A stretch of DNA of 40,764 bases from Oceanimonas doudoroffii (GCF_002242685.1 NZ_NBIM01000012.1:1-40764); one strand, 5' to 3'; positions 1 through 12,127 are shown, counted from the first letter of the stretch. The notes: a model not told the origin generated them from the sequence alone. Made by a program: numbers and translations.

Positions 1-78
1 AACATCCTGCGAGTGCCCACACAGTTTGCTTGATAAATTGTTAAAGAGCGTTGACCCTTCAGCGGGTCAGGGCTGCGT
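1..78 (-). promoter_or_regulatory. rRNA operon leader with boxA antitermination site
   Basis: Read on the minus strand this is the transcribed leader of a ribosomal RNA operon whose 16S gene lies beyond the left edge. Positions 39-50 read CGCTCTTTAACA, close to the enterobacterial boxA that recruits the Nus antitermination complex. It is followed by the conserved leader words AATTTATCA and TGTGTGGGCACTCG. The same elements in the same order precede 16S in E. coli rrn operons. The 16S gene itself is not in the window. Confidence 0.85.
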
Positions 79-106
79 ATTCTACGCAATCCTTGGTGTT
101 CGTCAA
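79..106 (-). promoter_or_regulatory. rRNA operon promoter P2
   Basis: On the minus strand a -35 box TTGACG (101-106) and a -10 box TAGAAT (79-84) are separated by 16 bp. The position about 95 bp downstream of P1 and just before boxA matches rrn P2 in E. coli. The transcript would start near position 72. Confidence 0.8.
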
Positions 107-174
107 GCGTTGAATCAAACTTTGTTTCGTGTTGTTTCAACCCTGGTGACCGTCGGCGTGTTCCGCCGTGTCAG

Positions 175-232
175 TGAGGGCGCATTATAGGGAGCCGCCG
201 ATTTTGCGCAAGGGCTTTTTTGTAAAAAACTC
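175..232 (-). promoter_or_regulatory. rRNA operon promoter P1 with UP element
   Basis: On the minus strand a -35 box TTGCGC (206-211), a 16-bp spacer and a perfect TATAAT (184-189) are followed by the GC-rich discriminator GCGCC and the word CACTGACACGG, almost as in E. coli rrnB P1. By analogy the transcript starts at the A at position 175. The A/T-rich stretch at about 215-230 (runs of T and A) sits where the RNA polymerase alpha-subunit UP element belongs. The GC-rich discriminator suggests stringent (ppGpp/DksA) control, which is inferred from the known rrn P1 promoters. Confidence 0.88.
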
Positions 233-287
233 GCCCTTCCGCACCAACAGCTCAACAACCCAGCAAAACCACACATTAACCACAGAG

Positions 288-296
288 TTATACACA
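288..296 (+). promoter_or_regulatory. DnaA box between rrn P1 and yrdA
   Basis: The 9-mer TTATACACA is a perfect match to the DnaA-box consensus TTATNCACA. A one-mismatch copy, TTAACCACA, lies close upstream (about 265-273). Both sit upstream of the rrn P1 UP element and in the 5' region of yrdA, in a gene-free stretch (212-372) where I see nothing else definite. Whether DnaA binds here is not shown. Confidence 0.45.
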
Positions 297-372
297 GATC
301 CTGTGCTTTTTTGTCCATTCAAGTAACATAAAGCCTTATTCAGCCCCTTCTGAAAGAGACGAGACCACATCT

Positions 373-909
373 ATGAGCGTATTAAAGGCCTACAACAACA
401 TCACGCCCACCCTGGGTGCCCGCGTATTCGTGGAAACATCTGCCGTACTGTACGGTGATATTCATCTGGGTGACGACAGCAGCATCTGGCCGCTGGTGGC
501 GGCCCGAGGCGACGTAAACCATATTCGCATTGGTGCCCGCAGCAATATTCAGGACGGCACCGTACTGCACGTGACCCGCAAGAGCGAGGACAAACCCGAT
601 GGCCTGCCGCTGCTCATTGGCGATGATGTCACCGTGGGTCACAAGGCCATGCTGCACGCCTGTAGCATCGGCAATCGAGTTCTGGTGGGCATGGGTGCCA
701 TTATCCTGGACGGCGCCGTGGTGGAGGATGATGTGATTATCGGTGCCGGCACCCTGGTGCCGCCTGGCAAGCGGCTGGAGTCGGGCTATTTATATGTAGG
801 CTCACCGGTTCGTCAGGCGCGACCACTTACCGAAAAGGAAAAAGCCTTTTTGCCAGAGTCGGCCGACAACTATGTCCGCCTCAAGGATGAGTATCTTCAG
901 CAACGCTAG
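373..909 (+). CDS. yrdA: gamma-class carbonic anhydrase family protein YrdA
   Basis: 178-residue left-handed beta-helix protein of the gamma carbonic anhydrase / hexapeptide-repeat family. Hexapeptide repeats run from about residue 15 to 150. The three zinc-ligand histidines of the family are visible: His66 in VLHVTRK, and His90 and His95 in VGHKAMLHAC. Family members bind zinc as trimers and some hydrate CO2, but E. coli YrdA has no firmly established substrate, so the activity is inferred. The ATG is preceded only by a weak purine stretch (AAAGAGACGAG). The gene is divergent from the rRNA operon and converges on yrdB, the same neighbourhood as in E. coli. It ends in a probable hairpin terminator. 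Confidence 0.93.
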   Translation: MSVLKAYNNITPTLGARVFVETSAVLYGDIHLGDDSSIWPLVAARGDVNHIRIGARSNIQDGTVLHVTRKSEDKPDGLPLLIGDDVTVGHKAMLHACSIGNRVLVGMGAIILDGAVVEDDVIIGAGTLVPPGKRLESGYLYVGSPVRQARPLTEKEKAFLPESADNYVRLKDEYLQQR

Positions 910-911
910 TT

Positions 912-963
912 GTGAGGTGTGGGGTGTGTGCGCATGAATTTTTCCTCACTCCTCACCCTTTTT
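912..963 (+). terminator. probable terminator after yrdA
   Basis: The arm at 912-924 (GTGAGGTGTGGGG) pairs with 944-956 (CCTCACTCCTCAC) over 13 positions with one mismatch and one G-T pair. The second arm is followed directly by CCTTTTT. The loop is about 19 nt, longer than usual, so confidence is moderate. It separates yrdA from the convergent yrdB. Confidence 0.5.
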
Positions 964-975
964 CGTCTTATGCAA

Positions 976-1236
976 TTACAGGCCGATGCTGCCATCAGGG
1001 GCAAAGGCCTCTTCTTCAATACGCTCGCACACCAGCTCTTCAATATCAAAACGAACCTGCTCAAAGGCCAGAATTACGCTGGCTTCATCGGCCAGCGGCT
1101 GGCCCGACAGGTGCTCCAGCCGGTGCAGCATGATAAAACAGGGGATCTGCCGCCCCTGCCAGTGGGTACTGAACGCCACCCGCTGCTCCTCGGGCTGCCA
1201 GTAAATTTCGTCACCGACGATAATGTCCTGATTCAT
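976..1236 (-). CDS. yrdB: DUF1488 family protein YrdB
   Basis: 86-residue acidic protein of the DUF1488 family, the position and size of E. coli YrdB. No catalytic motif is visible and the function is unknown. Its ATG overlaps the aroE stop by 4 bp (ATGA), so it is translationally coupled to aroE as the second gene of that transcript. Recognition rests on conserved synteny (aroE-yrdB next to yrdA) and on the [10 protein letters not shown] / IPCFIM family words. Confidence 0.88.
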   Translation of the reverse strand: MNQDIIVGDEIYWQPEEQRVAFSTHWQGRQIPCFIMLHRLEHLSGQPLADEASVILAFEQVRFDIEELVCERIEEEAFAPDGSIGL

Positions 1237-2057
1237 AGTGCCTGCTCCAGCCTGGCCCTGAGTGCTTGCAATACCGGCGCCATGTCGGGACGCACGCCAC
1301 GCCAGAGATAAAAACTCTCTGCCGCCTGCCCCACCAGCATGCCCAGGCCGTCAAAGCGATCCTGCACACCCTGCTCCGCGGCCCATTGCAGAAAGGGGGT
1401 TTCTTCCCGTCCATACATCATATCGTAGACTTGTGTACCGGAATGGCAAAGGCTCGCAGGCAACGCCAGTTGCTCCCCCTGCAGGCTGGCAGACGTGCTG
1501 TTAATGATAAGGTCGAACGCCCCTTCCAGCGCATCCAGCGGCTGATGGCTGACCGGGCCCAGCCCGGCAAAGCGATTTGACAGTATTTCGGCCCTTCTCT
1601 CGGTACGGTTGGCCACCACCAGCGTCGCCGGCTGTTCCGTCAGTAACGGCGCAATGACACCCCGAGCCGCACCGCCCGCCCCCAGCAGCAAAATACGCCG
1701 TCCGGCCAGAGCTACTCCCAGCCGGTGCAGATCCATCACCAGGCCGGCACCGTCGGTGTTATCGGCAAACAAGCGACCGTCGGGCAACAGTTTGAGGGTG
1801 TTAACCGCTTCCGCCAGGGTAGCCCGCTCACTGAGCTCACCGGCCACCGCCAAAGCATCGGTTTTAAAGGGCACGGTTACATTACAACCCTGACCACCTG
1901 CCTCCACAAAGTCACGCAGGCTGCTTTCGAAACTGTCCAGCGGCGCCAGCAGGCGCTCATACTTCATGTCCTGCCCGGTCTGCTCGGCAAATGCCTGATG
2001 AATAAAGGGAGACTGGCTGTGGGCAATGGGATTGCCGATAACGACGTATCTGTCCAT
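1233..2057 (-). CDS. aroE: shikimate dehydrogenase (NADP+)
   Basis: 274-residue AroE, which reduces 3-dehydroshikimate to shikimate with NADPH in the fourth step of the shikimate pathway for aromatic amino acids. The shikimate site is seen in [10 protein letters not shown] (residues 8-17) and in the catalytic pair Lys65 (NVTVPFK) and Asp102 (DNTDGAG), at the same numbers as in E. coli AroE. The NADP-binding loop GAGGAARG starts at residue 126, and NRTERR at 150-155 is the usual phosphate-binding motif. Length is normal for the family. It is first in a two-gene unit with yrdB. In E. coli the operon also includes tsaC upstream, but here hdfR and hemF lie between, so aroE must use a promoter in 2058-2207. 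Confidence 0.97.
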   Translation of the reverse strand: MDRYVVIGNPIAHSQSPFIHQAFAEQTGQDMKYERLLAPLDSFESSLRDFVEAGGQGCNVTVPFKTDALAVAGELSERATLAEAVNTLKLLPDGRLFADNTDGAGLVMDLHRLGVALAGRRILLLGAGGAARGVIAPLLTEQPATLVVANRTERRAEILSNRFAGLGPVSHQPLDALEGAFDLIINSTSASLQGEQLALPASLCHSGTQVYDMMYGREETPFLQWAAEQGVQDRFDGLGMLVGQAAESFYLWRGVRPDMAPVLQALRARLEQAL

Positions 2058-2135
2058 GATGTGACTCGCTGCTGTTCGAAACGACCGCCACAGGGGGCTC
2101 CGCTCGTGCTGTTTAATTAGAGAAAGGCGTCATAT

Positions 2136-2149
2136 TGCCACGAATGGCA
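2136..2149. promoter_or_regulatory. inverted repeat in the aroE-hdfR intergenic region
   Basis: TGCCA-CGAA-TGGCA is a perfect 5-bp-arm inverted repeat in the 150-bp gap between the divergent aroE and hdfR, followed by a T-run and an AT-rich segment. LysR-type regulators commonly bind such imperfect dyads next to their own genes, so this could be an HdfR site. That is inference, and no core promoter hexamers could be assigned with confidence. Confidence 0.25.
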
Positions 2150-2219
2150 TTTTTTTGGTTGCATTAACCGCCGAAATGAATAGATTTTGCGCTAACGAAC
2201 AAAATAATTGTGGTTGGCC

Positions 2220-4569
<2,350 letters not shown>

Positions 4570-4603
4570 TGATAATGAACTTCCTTTCTTGAAATAAAGC
4601 CGC

Positions 4604-5146
4604 TTATTGCTGATGGTCGCAGCCTTTGTTGGGGCAATAGAGCCGCCCCTTGCGCTCGGCCAGAATACCGAAACCGCATTTGGGGCAGGCCTGAGCCACC
4701 GGTTTGTCATTGATGATAAAGCGACAACCGGGATAGGCATCGCAGGCATAGAACCGCTTGCCGTAGCGGGAGGTGCGGGCCACCAGGCGGCCTTTGGCAC
4801 ACACCGGGCAGGGTGGCTCGTTGCTGCTTTGTTCGTTGATATCGGCCACGTAGTGACAGGACGGATAATGGGAGCAGCCGATAAACAGCCCATAACGCCC
4901 CTTGCGAATGGCCAGGGTGTGGCCACACAGCGGGCAGGCGCTGCCTTCAAGGGGCTTTTCCACGTCCTCGTCGTGCTCAATCACCTTGAGCGGGCGCAGG
5001 TAATCACAGTCGGGATAGGCGGAGCAGCCAAGAAAGGCGCCATGCTTGCCATGGCGCAGGTGCAGAGGTTGGCCGCAGCGGGGACAGGGCTCATCGGGCC
5101 TGGCTCCGTGCTGACCGCTGAACAGACTGGGATCGATTTTGGACAT
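4604..5146 (-). CDS. yrdD: topoisomerase-type C4 zinc-finger protein YrdD
   Basis: 180-residue protein consisting almost wholly of four C4 zinc ribbons of the kind found at the C-terminus of DNA topoisomerase I. Cysteine sets are 21/24/41/47, 71/74/91/97, 113/116/135/141 and 154/157/171/176, all complete. The first three repeats share the pattern G-R/K-x-G-x-F-x-G/A-C-x-x-Y-P-x-C. Topoisomerase zinc ribbons bind single-stranded DNA, so nucleic-acid binding is likely, but the cellular role of YrdD is not established. It sits between smg and tsaC as in E. coli. Confidence 0.93.
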   Translation of the reverse strand: MSKIDPSLFSGQHGARPDEPCPRCGQPLHLRHGKHGAFLGCSAYPDCDYLRPLKVIEHDEDVEKPLEGSACPLCGHTLAIRKGRYGLFIGCSHYPSCHYVADINEQSSNEPPCPVCAKGRLVARTSRYGKRFYACDAYPGCRFIINDKPVAQACPKCGFGILAERKGRLYCPNKGCDHQQ

Positions 5147-5194
5147 GCCGCGCCTCCGAATTCACTGAGGCGAATTCTACCAGCGCGGCCGTGT

Positions 5195-5668
5195 TCAGTG
5201 AACCGCTCCGTCGGGCTGCTCGAACAGCAGCTCTTCCAGCTGATGGTAGGCCGACTCACTGCCGGGCACATTGAACAGCACCATCAGCACCACCCACTTG
5301 AGATCGTCCAGTTCAATCACCGGCGAGTCCAGCTCCATCACCCGCTCAATGACGATCTCCCGGGTTTCCGCGTTCAACACCTGGATTTGCTCCAGAAACA
5401 GCAGAAAGCCCCGGCCGTCGGTATCGAGCTTGTACAGCTCTTCCGGCGTGTAAATGCGAAATGACTCGGGCGTGGACCGCGCCCAGGACGGCGAGTCTTC
5501 CGCCTCCTGCAACTCGGCCAGTCGCTCAAGCCAGGCCAGCGCCTTGAGGATCTCTTCCCGGTTAAAGCCCGCCTGGGTCAGTTCTTCGGCGAGTTCATCC
5601 TGATCCACCATGGTGTCTACATCGGTATGGATGTAGGTCTCGAACAAGTACATAAGTACTTCGAACAT
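5195..5668 (-). CDS. smg: Smg family protein (DUF494)
   Basis: 157-residue acidic, helical protein of the Smg/DUF494 family, identified by its start [14 protein letters not shown], the acidic centre and its place directly after dprA (2-bp gap). The size matches E. coli Smg. The molecular function is unknown. No enzyme motif, signal peptide or membrane segment is visible. Confidence 0.93.
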   Translation of the reverse strand: MFEVLMYLFETYIHTDVDTMVDQDELAEELTQAGFNREEILKALAWLERLAELQEAEDSPSWARSTPESFRIYTPEELYKLDTDGRGFLLFLEQIQVLNAETREIVIERVMELDSPVIELDDLKWVVLMVLFNVPGSESAYHQLEELLFEQPDGAVH

Positions 5669-5670
5669 GA

Positions 5671-6765
5671 TCAGCTCCTCCTCGCTCTGACATAACCCCC
5701 GGGCACGGATTCCACCCAGCCAGCCAGTTCCAGCTCGACCAACCGGGTCAACACCTCATGCACCGGCTGCTGGCAGCGTGCCGCGATAACATCCGGCGCC
5801 GTTGCCTCTGAATCTACGTTATCCAACAAGTCCGGATAAGGCAATGATTGCTCCGTTGCGGTCTCGTGAATTTTGACCGCTGCCGCAGAGAAGCCGGCCA
5901 GCTCTTCCAGTACATCATTCGCCTCGTTGACCAGTTTGGCCCCCTGCTGGATCAACCGGTTACAACCACAGGCCTGGGGATTCTGGCGGGCGCCGGGCAC
6001 GGCAAACACCTCACGTCCCTGCTCCAGGGCAAAGCGGGCGGTAATAAGCGAACCGCTTCGCTCGGCCGCCTCCATCACCAGCACGCCCAGGCTGAGACCG
6101 CTGATAATGCGGTTACGACGGGGAAACTGAAAGGCCTGAGGCGGCTCCCAGGGGTAACACTCCGACAACAGAGCTCCACCGTGCTCTACCAGCTCCCCGG
6201 CCAGTCGAGCATGCCGCTTGGGGTGGCAGCGTGCCAATCCGGAGCCAAACACCGCCAATGTGATACCACCGGCATCCAGTGCCGCGCGATGCGCCAGACC
6301 GTCTATGCCCATGGCCAGCCCCGAGGTGATGGCCAGCCCGGCTTCAACCAGCGGCGGTATCAAGGCCTGGGTGTTTTGCTTGCCCACATAGGACGGATGC
6401 CGGCTGCCCACCACCGCCAGTTGGGGCACATTCAGGGCGGTGCTGTTACCTTCCACAAATAACAGCAGGGGCGCATCGGGCAACTGGTTGAGCGCCAACG
6501 GATAGTCGGGATGATGCCGTGTCAGAATATGCCGCCCGGGGCCGCCCCGGCACCATGCCAACAGCCGCTCCAGCAATGCCTGCTGCGGCGCCAGCAAGTG
6601 GCGTTGCATGGCCTCACTGACCCCCATCTCAAGCAGCCGCTCTGGACACGACAGCCCGGGCCCCAGCCGCTGCCACAATTGCCAGGCCCGTACCGGCCCC
6701 AACCCCGGCGCCTCACGCAAGGCCAGCCAGGGCAGCAGGGGATGATCAGAGGCCGTGCTCGTCAT
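5671..6765 (-). CDS. dprA: DNA-processing protein DprA (Smf)
   Basis: 364-residue DprA, which binds incoming single-stranded DNA and loads RecA during natural transformation. An N-terminal helical region (about 1-75) precedes the Rossmann-like DprA core with [44 protein letters not shown], and [21 protein letters not shown] winged-helix C-terminal domain (about 300-364) ends the protein. The frame is open to 7038, but the ATG at 6765 gives the family N-terminus, and its first 20 bp overlap the end of the upstream LysM gene, so the two are coupled. It is followed by smg after 2 bp. Confidence 0.95.
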   Translation of the reverse strand: MTSTASDHPLLPWLALREAPGLGPVRAWQLWQRLGPGLSCPERLLEMGVSEAMQRHLLAPQQALLERLLAWCRGGPGRHILTRHHPDYPLALNQLPDAPLLLFVEGNSTALNVPQLAVVGSRHPSYVGKQNTQALIPPLVEAGLAITSGLAMGIDGLAHRAALDAGGITLAVFGSGLARCHPKRHARLAGELVEHGGALLSECYPWEPPQAFQFPRRNRIISGLSLGVLVMEAAERSGSLITARFALEQGREVFAVPGARQNPQACGCNRLIQQGAKLVNEANDVLEELAGFSAAAVKIHETATEQSLPYPDLLDNVDSEATAPDVIAARCQQPVHEVLTRLVELELAGWVESVPGGYVRARRS

Positions 6766-7819
6766 AACTGGGTTCACCCAACAGGTAGTGGCGCTGCACC
6801 GGCTCACGGCTGTCCAGCACCAGGGCGGCACTGACCCTGTCATAGGCGCGAAACACCATGATGCGCGCCACCGGCAGGGGCGGCAATTCACTCGCGGCGC
6901 TCCGGCGCCAGAACCCTGCCTCTTCCAGGGCGGCGGTGTCGATGGCGGCGCTTTCCCGCAGTACGCCATACAAATCACCGGCGCGCACACCGTCCAAACT
7001 GCCCTTGTTGATAAAAACCACCTCATGGCGCATGGCAATGCTGCCTTCGTGGCCCATGGCCAGCACTCGGCCGTGGTTCAGGCCTGGCCCCGGCCTGGGG
7101 TGATAAAACGCCGCCAGCGCGCTCTGCGGATCCAGCGATAACAAACGGTCGCCCGGGCGCATGTCCCGCCGCAGGCTGCTGATGCGCACCCGGCTGATAC
7201 CATCGACAGGCCGGCCTTCCGCCAGCACCGTGCCCACCAGCATCAGCCGCCGTGCCAGCTCACTATCATCAATATCATTCCTCAACACCTCTCCCGAACG
7301 ATACACGCCATAGAGCTCACCCGGCACCAGCTCACCACGCACAAAGGCAGCGGCGTCCTGGCGCAGCAGGGTGCGCCCCTGCTGGTCCCCCAGCAGCACC
7401 GGCATGCCCTCCAGGGCCGAAGGCGAGCGCAATTCGTGATTACCGGTGTAGTCCATGATGGCGGCGAGCGGAATGCTGGGGACTGCGGGCTCGGCGCGCA
7501 TTCGCGGCGACAGCCTGACCTCATTGGCCAGTACACTGCCTTCCCGTACCAGCCGGGGCTCGCCATTCACCCAGATCAGGGTGAGTCGGTCGCCGGGATA
7601 AATGAGATGTGGGTTGGCTACCTGAGGGTTGGCATGCCACAGCTTGGGCCAGTGCCAGGGCGAGTTGAGAAAATGCGCAGAAATGTCCCACAGGGTATCG
7701 CCCTTGCGCACCGTGTAATGGCTGGGGTGATCCTGTTTCAACGTCAGGGGCTGTGCCTGGGCCAGACCGGCGGTCAGCAATAGCGTGCCGCCCAGCAAGA
7801 GTGCTCTTGATATGTTCAC
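6746..7819 (-). CDS. LysM-domain secreted protein
   Basis: 357-residue exported protein. A signal peptide (residues 1-22, ending LAQAQ) is followed by one LysM peptidoglycan-binding domain at about 34-80 (HYTVRKGDTLWDISAHFLN ... LIYPGDRL). A long C-terminal region of unknown fold follows. Genes of this type stand between dprA and def in Vibrio and Aeromonas relatives; the function there is not established, but the domain implies cell-wall attachment in the periplasm. I chose the GTG at 7819 because it has a GGGGAA ribosome-binding site and starts directly before the signal peptide; the frame is open to 7861. It is divergent from def and coupled to dprA by overlap. Confidence 0.88.
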   Translation of the reverse strand: MNISRALLLGGTLLLTAGLAQAQPLTLKQDHPSHYTVRKGDTLWDISAHFLNSPWHWPKLWHANPQVANPHLIYPGDRLTLIWVNGEPRLVREGSVLANEVRLSPRMRAEPAVPSIPLAAIMDYTGNHELRSPSALEGMPVLLGDQQGRTLLRQDAAAFVRGELVPGELYGVYRSGEVLRNDIDDSELARRLMLVGTVLAEGRPVDGISRVRISSLRRDMRPGDRLLSLDPQSALAAFYHPRPGPGLNHGRVLAMGHEGSIAMRHEVVFINKGSLDGVRAGDLYGVLRESAAIDTAALEEAGFWRRSAASELPPLPVARIMVFRAYDRVSAALVLDSREPVQRHYLLGEPSYDEHGL

Positions 7820-7932
7820 GTCCGTGTTCCCCGATTTTGCGCCATGTGCGGCGGCCGCCAACTATTGCTGATCTTTATGTTGTAAATGGCTAAAATACTT
7901 GCAGAACCGAATACAGGAAAAACACCGTAGTT

Positions 7933-8442
7933 ATGGCAAATGTATTAGAAGTATTGCGCTTTCCCGATGAGCGCCTGCGCACGGTCGCAAAGCCGGTTGA
8001 GGCCTTTACGCCCGAGTTACAGACCATTGTAGATGATATGTTTGAGACCATGTATGCCGAGGAAGGCATCGGCCTGGCCGCCACTCAGGTCGACATTCAT
8101 CAGCGTCTTATCGTCATCGACGTGTCCGAAGACCGCGAGCACCCGCTGGTGCTGATCAATCCGGAAATTCTGGAAGAGCACGGCAGCACCGGTATCGAGG
8201 AAGGCTGCCTGTCGGTACCCGGCGCCCGCGCCCTGGTGCCCCGCGCCGAGCGGGTGAAGGTGCGCGCCCAGAATCGCCACGGCGAGACCTTTGAACTGGA
8301 AGCCGACGATCTGCTGGCCATCTGCATTCAGCATGAGATGGATCACCTGATGGGCAAGCTGTTTGTCGACTATCTGTCGCCGCTCAAGCGTCAGCGTATT
8401 CGTCAGAAAATGGAAAAAATGGCCCGCCAGGACCAACGCTGA
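7933..8442 (+). CDS. def: peptide deformylase
   Basis: 169-residue metallo-enzyme that removes the N-formyl group from nascent proteins. All three family motifs are intact: GIGLAATQV (residues 45-53), EGCLSVPG with metal ligand Cys92, and HEMDH with His134, Glu135 and His138. Length equals that of E. coli Def. A -10-like TAAAAT at 7891-7896 lies upstream, with a poor -35 at long spacing. def heads the plus-strand unit def-fmt-rsmB-trkA, as in E. coli, and faces the LysM gene head to head. Confidence 0.97.
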   Translation: MANVLEVLRFPDERLRTVAKPVEAFTPELQTIVDDMFETMYAEEGIGLAATQVDIHQRLIVIDVSEDREHPLVLINPEILEEHGSTGIEEGCLSVPGARALVPRAERVKVRAQNRHGETFELEADDLLAICIQHEMDHLMGKLFVDYLSPLKRQRIRQKMEKMARQDQR

Positions 8443-8462
8443 TCCCTCGCTAAGGACGTCTC

Positions 8463-9407
8463 TTGAGCAAACTCAATCTGATTTTTGCCGGCACCCCCGA
8501 CTTTGCCGCCCGCCACCTGCAGGCGCTGCTGAACGCCGGCCACAATGTCATTGCCGTCTACACCCAGCCCGACCGGCCCGCCGGCCGGGGCAAAAAACTC
8601 ACGCCCAGCCCGGTCAAAGTGACCGCCGAGCAGGCCGGTCTGCCGGTGTATCAGCCTCAGAGTCTGCGCAGCGAAGAGGCTCAGGCCGAGCTGGCGGCGC
8701 TGGGCGCCGATCTCATGGTGGTGGTGGCCTACGGCCTGATCCTGCCCCAGGTGGTGCTCGACACTCCGCGCCTGGGCTGTATTAACGTGCACGGCTCGCT
8801 GCTGCCCCGCTGGCGCGGCGCTGCCCCCATTCAGCGCGCCATCTGGGCCGGCGACGCCGACACCGGCGTCACCATCATGCAGATGGACAAGGGCCTGGAC
8901 ACCGGTGCCATGTTGCACAAGGCAAGCCTGCCCATTGCCGCCGACGACACCTCCGCCAGCCTCTATGAAAAACTGGCTGGGCTGGGTCCGCAGGCATTGT
9001 TGCACACACTGGACCAGCTCGCCGATGGCAGCGCCGTGGCCGAGCCGCAGAACGACGCCGAGGCCAACTACGCCGAGAAACTGAGCAAGGAAGAGGCCCG
9101 CATCGACTGGTCTTTGCCTGCCGCTCGGCTGGAGCGCTGCGTGCGCGCCTTTAACCCCTGGCCGGTCAGCTACTTCATGGTGGCCGAACACAATATCAAG
9201 CTGTGGCAAACCGAGGTGCTGGACCAGAGCACCACCGCCGCCCCGGGCACCATCATCGCCGCCGGCAAAAACGGCATCGACGTGGCCACCGGCGACGGCG
9301 TGCTGCGCCTGCTCAGCCTGCAGCCCCCGGGCAAAAAGGCCATGAGTTGCCAGGATCTGCTCAACGCCCGCAAGGACTGGTTCACCCCCGGCACCCAACT
9401 GCCCTGA
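8463..9407 (+). CDS. fmt: methionyl-tRNA formyltransferase
   Basis: 314-residue Fmt, which formylates initiator Met-tRNA with 10-formyltetrahydrofolate. The N-terminal catalytic domain shows [13 protein letters not shown] (residues 7-19), the formate-transfer motif [20 protein letters not shown] near residue 109, and [13 protein letters not shown] near 140. The C-terminal tRNA-binding OB-like domain starts near 205. The start codon is TTG at 8463, chosen because TAAGGACG lies at the right distance, the protein begins with the family sequence, and no in-frame ATG is near. It lies 20 bp after def. Confidence 0.96.
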   Translation: MSKLNLIFAGTPDFAARHLQALLNAGHNVIAVYTQPDRPAGRGKKLTPSPVKVTAEQAGLPVYQPQSLRSEEAQAELAALGADLMVVVAYGLILPQVVLDTPRLGCINVHGSLLPRWRGAAPIQRAIWAGDADTGVTIMQMDKGLDTGAMLHKASLPIAADDTSASLYEKLAGLGPQALLHTLDQLADGSAVAEPQNDAEANYAEKLSKEEARIDWSLPAARLERCVRAFNPWPVSYFMVAEHNIKLWQTEVLDQSTTAAPGTIIAAGKNGIDVATGDGVLRLLSLQPPGKKAMSCQDLLNARKDWFTPGTQLP

Positions 9408-9430
9408 ATACCGCACATTAAGAGAATGCC

Positions 9431-10726
9431 ATGAAAACTCGCGCCGCCGCGGCCAATATTGTTCACCGGGTGATCAACCAGGGCCAGTCCCTGTCTACCC
9501 TGCTGCCCCGCTATCAACAGGAGGTGGCCGCCAAGGATCGCGCCCTGCTGCAGGAGCTGTGCTTTGGCACCCTGCGCTGGTACAGCCGGCTAGACGCCAT
9601 GGCTAAGCAGCTGCTCGACAAGCCACTCAAGGGCAAATACCAGCCCGTGCACGCCCTGCTGCTGGTGGGCCTGTATCAGCTGCTGTATACCCGCATTCCG
9701 CCCCATGCCGCCCTGGCGGAAACCGTGGCCGCCTGCAAGCGGCTCAAGGCCGACCCCTTCAAGGGGCTGGTCAACGGGGTGCTGCGCAATGTGCAGCGCC
9801 AGCAGCATGAGCTGGAACAAAAGGTGGACGCCCTGCCCCAGCTGCGCCAGGCCCACCCCAACTGGCTGGTAAAGCGGCTGCAGCAGGCCTATGCGGAGCA
9901 GTGGCAGGACATCATGGCCGCCAACAACTGCCATCCGCCCATGTGGATTCGCGTCAATGAAAGCCACCACAGCCGGGATCAGTATGCGGCGCTGCTGGCG
10001 GAGCACGGCATTGAGGCCTTTCCCGATCCGGTGGCCGCCCAGGCTCTGCGGCTGGCGCGCCCGGCGGACGTCTCCACCTTGCCCGGCTTTGCCGAAGGCC
10101 ACTGCTCGGTGCAAGACGCCGCCGCCCAGCTGGCGGCCCAATTGCTCGACGCCCAACCGGGCGAGCTGATACTCGACGCCTGCGCCGCCCCCGGCGGCAA
10201 AACCGCGCACGTGCTGGAGCGACAGCCCGCGCTGAAACAGCTGGTGGCCATCGACATGGACCCGGAGCGGCTGCAGCGGGTGTACCAGAACCTGGAACGC
10301 ATCGGCCTGGAAGCCACCGTACTGCAGGGCGACGCCGCTCGGCCTGCCGATTGGTGGCAGGGGCCGCAATTCGATCGCATTCTGCTCGACGCCCCCTGCT
10401 CCGCCACCGGGGTAATTCGCCGCCACCCCGATATCAAGTGGCTACGCCGGCCCGAAGACATCGCCCAGCTCGCCGCCCTGCAGTCGCGTATTCTCGATGC
10501 CCTGTGGCAACAGCTGAAACCCGGCGGTATGCTGCTGTATGCCACCTGCTCCATTTTGCCCGACGAAAACCGGGAGCAGATCAAGGCCTTTCTGGCCCGT
10601 ACGCCCGATGCCGTGCACCAGCCCCTGCATGCCGACGACACGCCGGCACAACCGGGCTGGCAGCTGCTGCCGGACGCACTGGGCCGTGACGGTTTCTATT
10701 ACGCCAGGATAGCGAAACAGGCATGA
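9431..10726 (+). CDS. rsmB: 16S rRNA (cytosine-967 C5) methyltransferase RsmB
   Basis: 431-residue Sun/RsmB enzyme that methylates C967 of 16S rRNA using S-adenosylmethionine. An N-terminal NusB-like RNA-binding domain (about 1-135) precedes the Rossmann methyltransferase domain, with [11 protein letters not shown] (SAM motif), [18 protein letters not shown] (release/catalytic cysteine) and [11 protein letters not shown] (nucleophilic cysteine). Length matches E. coli (429). The stop overlaps the trkA start by 4 bp (ATGA). Confidence 0.96.
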   Translation: MKTRAAAANIVHRVINQGQSLSTLLPRYQQEVAAKDRALLQELCFGTLRWYSRLDAMAKQLLDKPLKGKYQPVHALLLVGLYQLLYTRIPPHAALAETVAACKRLKADPFKGLVNGVLRNVQRQQHELEQKVDALPQLRQAHPNWLVKRLQQAYAEQWQDIMAANNCHPPMWIRVNESHHSRDQYAALLAEHGIEAFPDPVAAQALRLARPADVSTLPGFAEGHCSVQDAAAQLAAQLLDAQPGELILDACAAPGGKTAHVLERQPALKQLVAIDMDPERLQRVYQNLERIGLEATVLQGDAARPADWWQGPQFDRILLDAPCSATGVIRRHPDIKWLRRPEDIAQLAALQSRILDALWQQLKPGGMLLYATCSILPDENREQIKAFLARTPDAVHQPLHADDTPAQPGWQLLPDALGRDGFYYARIAKQA

Positions 10727-12099
10727 AAATCATCATTCTGGGGGCCGGCCAGGTGGGCGGTACCCTGGCGGAAAACCTGGTCGGCGAAAACAACGACATC
10801 ACCATAGTCGATACCAATACCGAACGGCTGCGCGAGCTGCAGGACAAGTACGATTTGCGGGTGGTCAACGGCCACGGTGCCTATCCGGCGGTGCTGCGGG
10901 AAGCCGGCGCCCAGGATGCCGACATGCTGGTGGCGGTCACCAGCAGCGACGAAACCAACATGATCGCCTGTCAGGTGGCCTACTCCCTGTTCAACACGCC
11001 CAACAAGGTGGCCCGCATTCGCTCGCCGGAATTCCTCGCCGAGCGGGAGCGGCTGTTTCTGAACGAAGCCATTCCGGTGGACAACCTGATCGCCCCCGAG
11101 CAGCTGGTCACCGAATACATCTACCGTCTGGTGCAGTATCCGGGCGCCCTGCAGGTGGTGGACTTTGCCGAAGGCAAGGTGGGCCTGGTGGCGATCAAGG
11201 CCTATTACGGCGGCCCCCTGGTGGGCAATGCGCTCTCCACCCTGCGGGATCACATGCCCGGTATCGATACTCGAGTGGCGGCCATCTTTCGCCAGGACAG
11301 GCCCATTCGTCCGCAAGGCACCACCATTATCGAGGCCGACGACGAGGTGTTTTTCGTGGCCGCCAGCGGTCATATTCGCGCGGTGATGTCGGAGCTGCAA
11401 CGACTGGAGAGTGACTACAAACGCATCATGATAGTCGGCGGCGGCAATATCGGCGCCGGCCTGGCGCGGCGGCTGGAGCGACACTATTCGGTCAAGCTGA
11501 TTGAACACAACCCCGGCCGGGCGGAGCAGTTGTCGGAGCTGCTGGAGCACACCATCGTGTTCTGCGGCGACGCCTCGGATCAGGAACTGCTGCTGGAAGA
11601 GCACATCGATCAGGTGGACGTGTTTATCGCGGTCACCAACCAGGACGAAGCCAACATCATGTCGGCCATGCTCGCCAAGAAAATGGGCGCGCGCAAGGTG
11701 ATGGTACTGATCCAGCGCGGCGCCTATGTGGATCTGGTGCAGGGCGGCACCATAGACGTGGCCATCTCGCCCCAGCAGGCCACCATTTCCGCCCTGCTGA
11801 CCCATGTGCGCCGGGCCGACATCGTCAACGTCTATTCCCTGCGCCGGGGTGCGGCGGAAGCCATTGAAGCCATCGCCCACGGCGACAGCACCACCTCACG
11901 GGTGGTGGGCCGCCGCATCGGCGACCTCAAGCTGCCCCCGGGCACCACCATAGGCGCCATCGTACGCGGCGAAGAGGTACTGATCGGTCACGACAAGACG
12001 GTGATCGAGCAAAACGATCACGTGGTGCTGTTTCTGGTCGACAAGAAGTTTATTCCGGAAGTGGAGCGGCTGTTTCAGCCCAGCCCCTTCTTCCTGTAA
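10723..12099 (+). CDS. trkA: Trk potassium uptake system peripheral protein TrkA
   Basis: 458-residue cytoplasmic NAD(H)-binding regulator of the TrkH/TrkG potassium channels. There are two RCK repeats: the first begins [19 protein letters not shown], the second has [14 protein letters not shown] near residue 240. Each is followed by a TrkA-C domain (about 140-225 and 370-455). Length equals E. coli TrkA. It is translationally coupled to rsmB and is the last plus-strand gene here; E. coli has mscL next, which is replaced by the convergent rmuC. Confidence 0.97.
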   Translation: MKIIILGAGQVGGTLAENLVGENNDITIVDTNTERLRELQDKYDLRVVNGHGAYPAVLREAGAQDADMLVAVTSSDETNMIACQVAYSLFNTPNKVARIRSPEFLAERERLFLNEAIPVDNLIAPEQLVTEYIYRLVQYPGALQVVDFAEGKVGLVAIKAYYGGPLVGNALSTLRDHMPGIDTRVAAIFRQDRPIRPQGTTIIEADDEVFFVAASGHIRAVMSELQRLESDYKRIMIVGGGNIGAGLARRLERHYSVKLIEHNPGRAEQLSELLEHTIVFCGDASDQELLLEEHIDQVDVFIAVTNQDEANIMSAMLAKKMGARKVMVLIQRGAYVDLVQGGTIDVAISPQQATISALLTHVRRADIVNVYSLRRGAAEAIEAIAHGDSTTSRVVGRRIGDLKLPPGTTIGAIVRGEEVLIGHDKTVIEQNDHVVLFLVDKKFIPEVERLFQPSPFFL

Positions 12100-12103
12100 C
12101 GGC

Positions 12104-12127
12104 CCGGCCCCTCATTCCGGGGGCCGG
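12104..12127. terminator. GC hairpin at the trkA/rmuC convergence
   Basis: A perfect 8-bp inverted repeat, CCGGCCCC (12104-12111) and GGGGCCGG (12120-12127), with an 8-nt loop spans the 12-bp gap between the convergent trkA and rmuC and runs into the rmuC 3' end. No T-run follows on either strand, so it is a strong structure but only a possible terminator or transcript-end stabiliser. Confidence 0.35.

Noticed and set aside
4570..4980. Upstream extension of the tsaC frame
   Set aside because: It overlaps the zinc-finger gene yrdD in another frame; ATG 4569 has its own ribosome-binding site and gives the normal TsaC length.
8403..9416. 337-codon open frame antisense to fmt
   Set aside because: Shadow of fmt; the translation is low-complexity and matches no family I recognise.
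10699..11880. 393-codon open frame antisense to trkA
   Set aside because: Shadow of trkA with His/Gln/Gly-rich composition.
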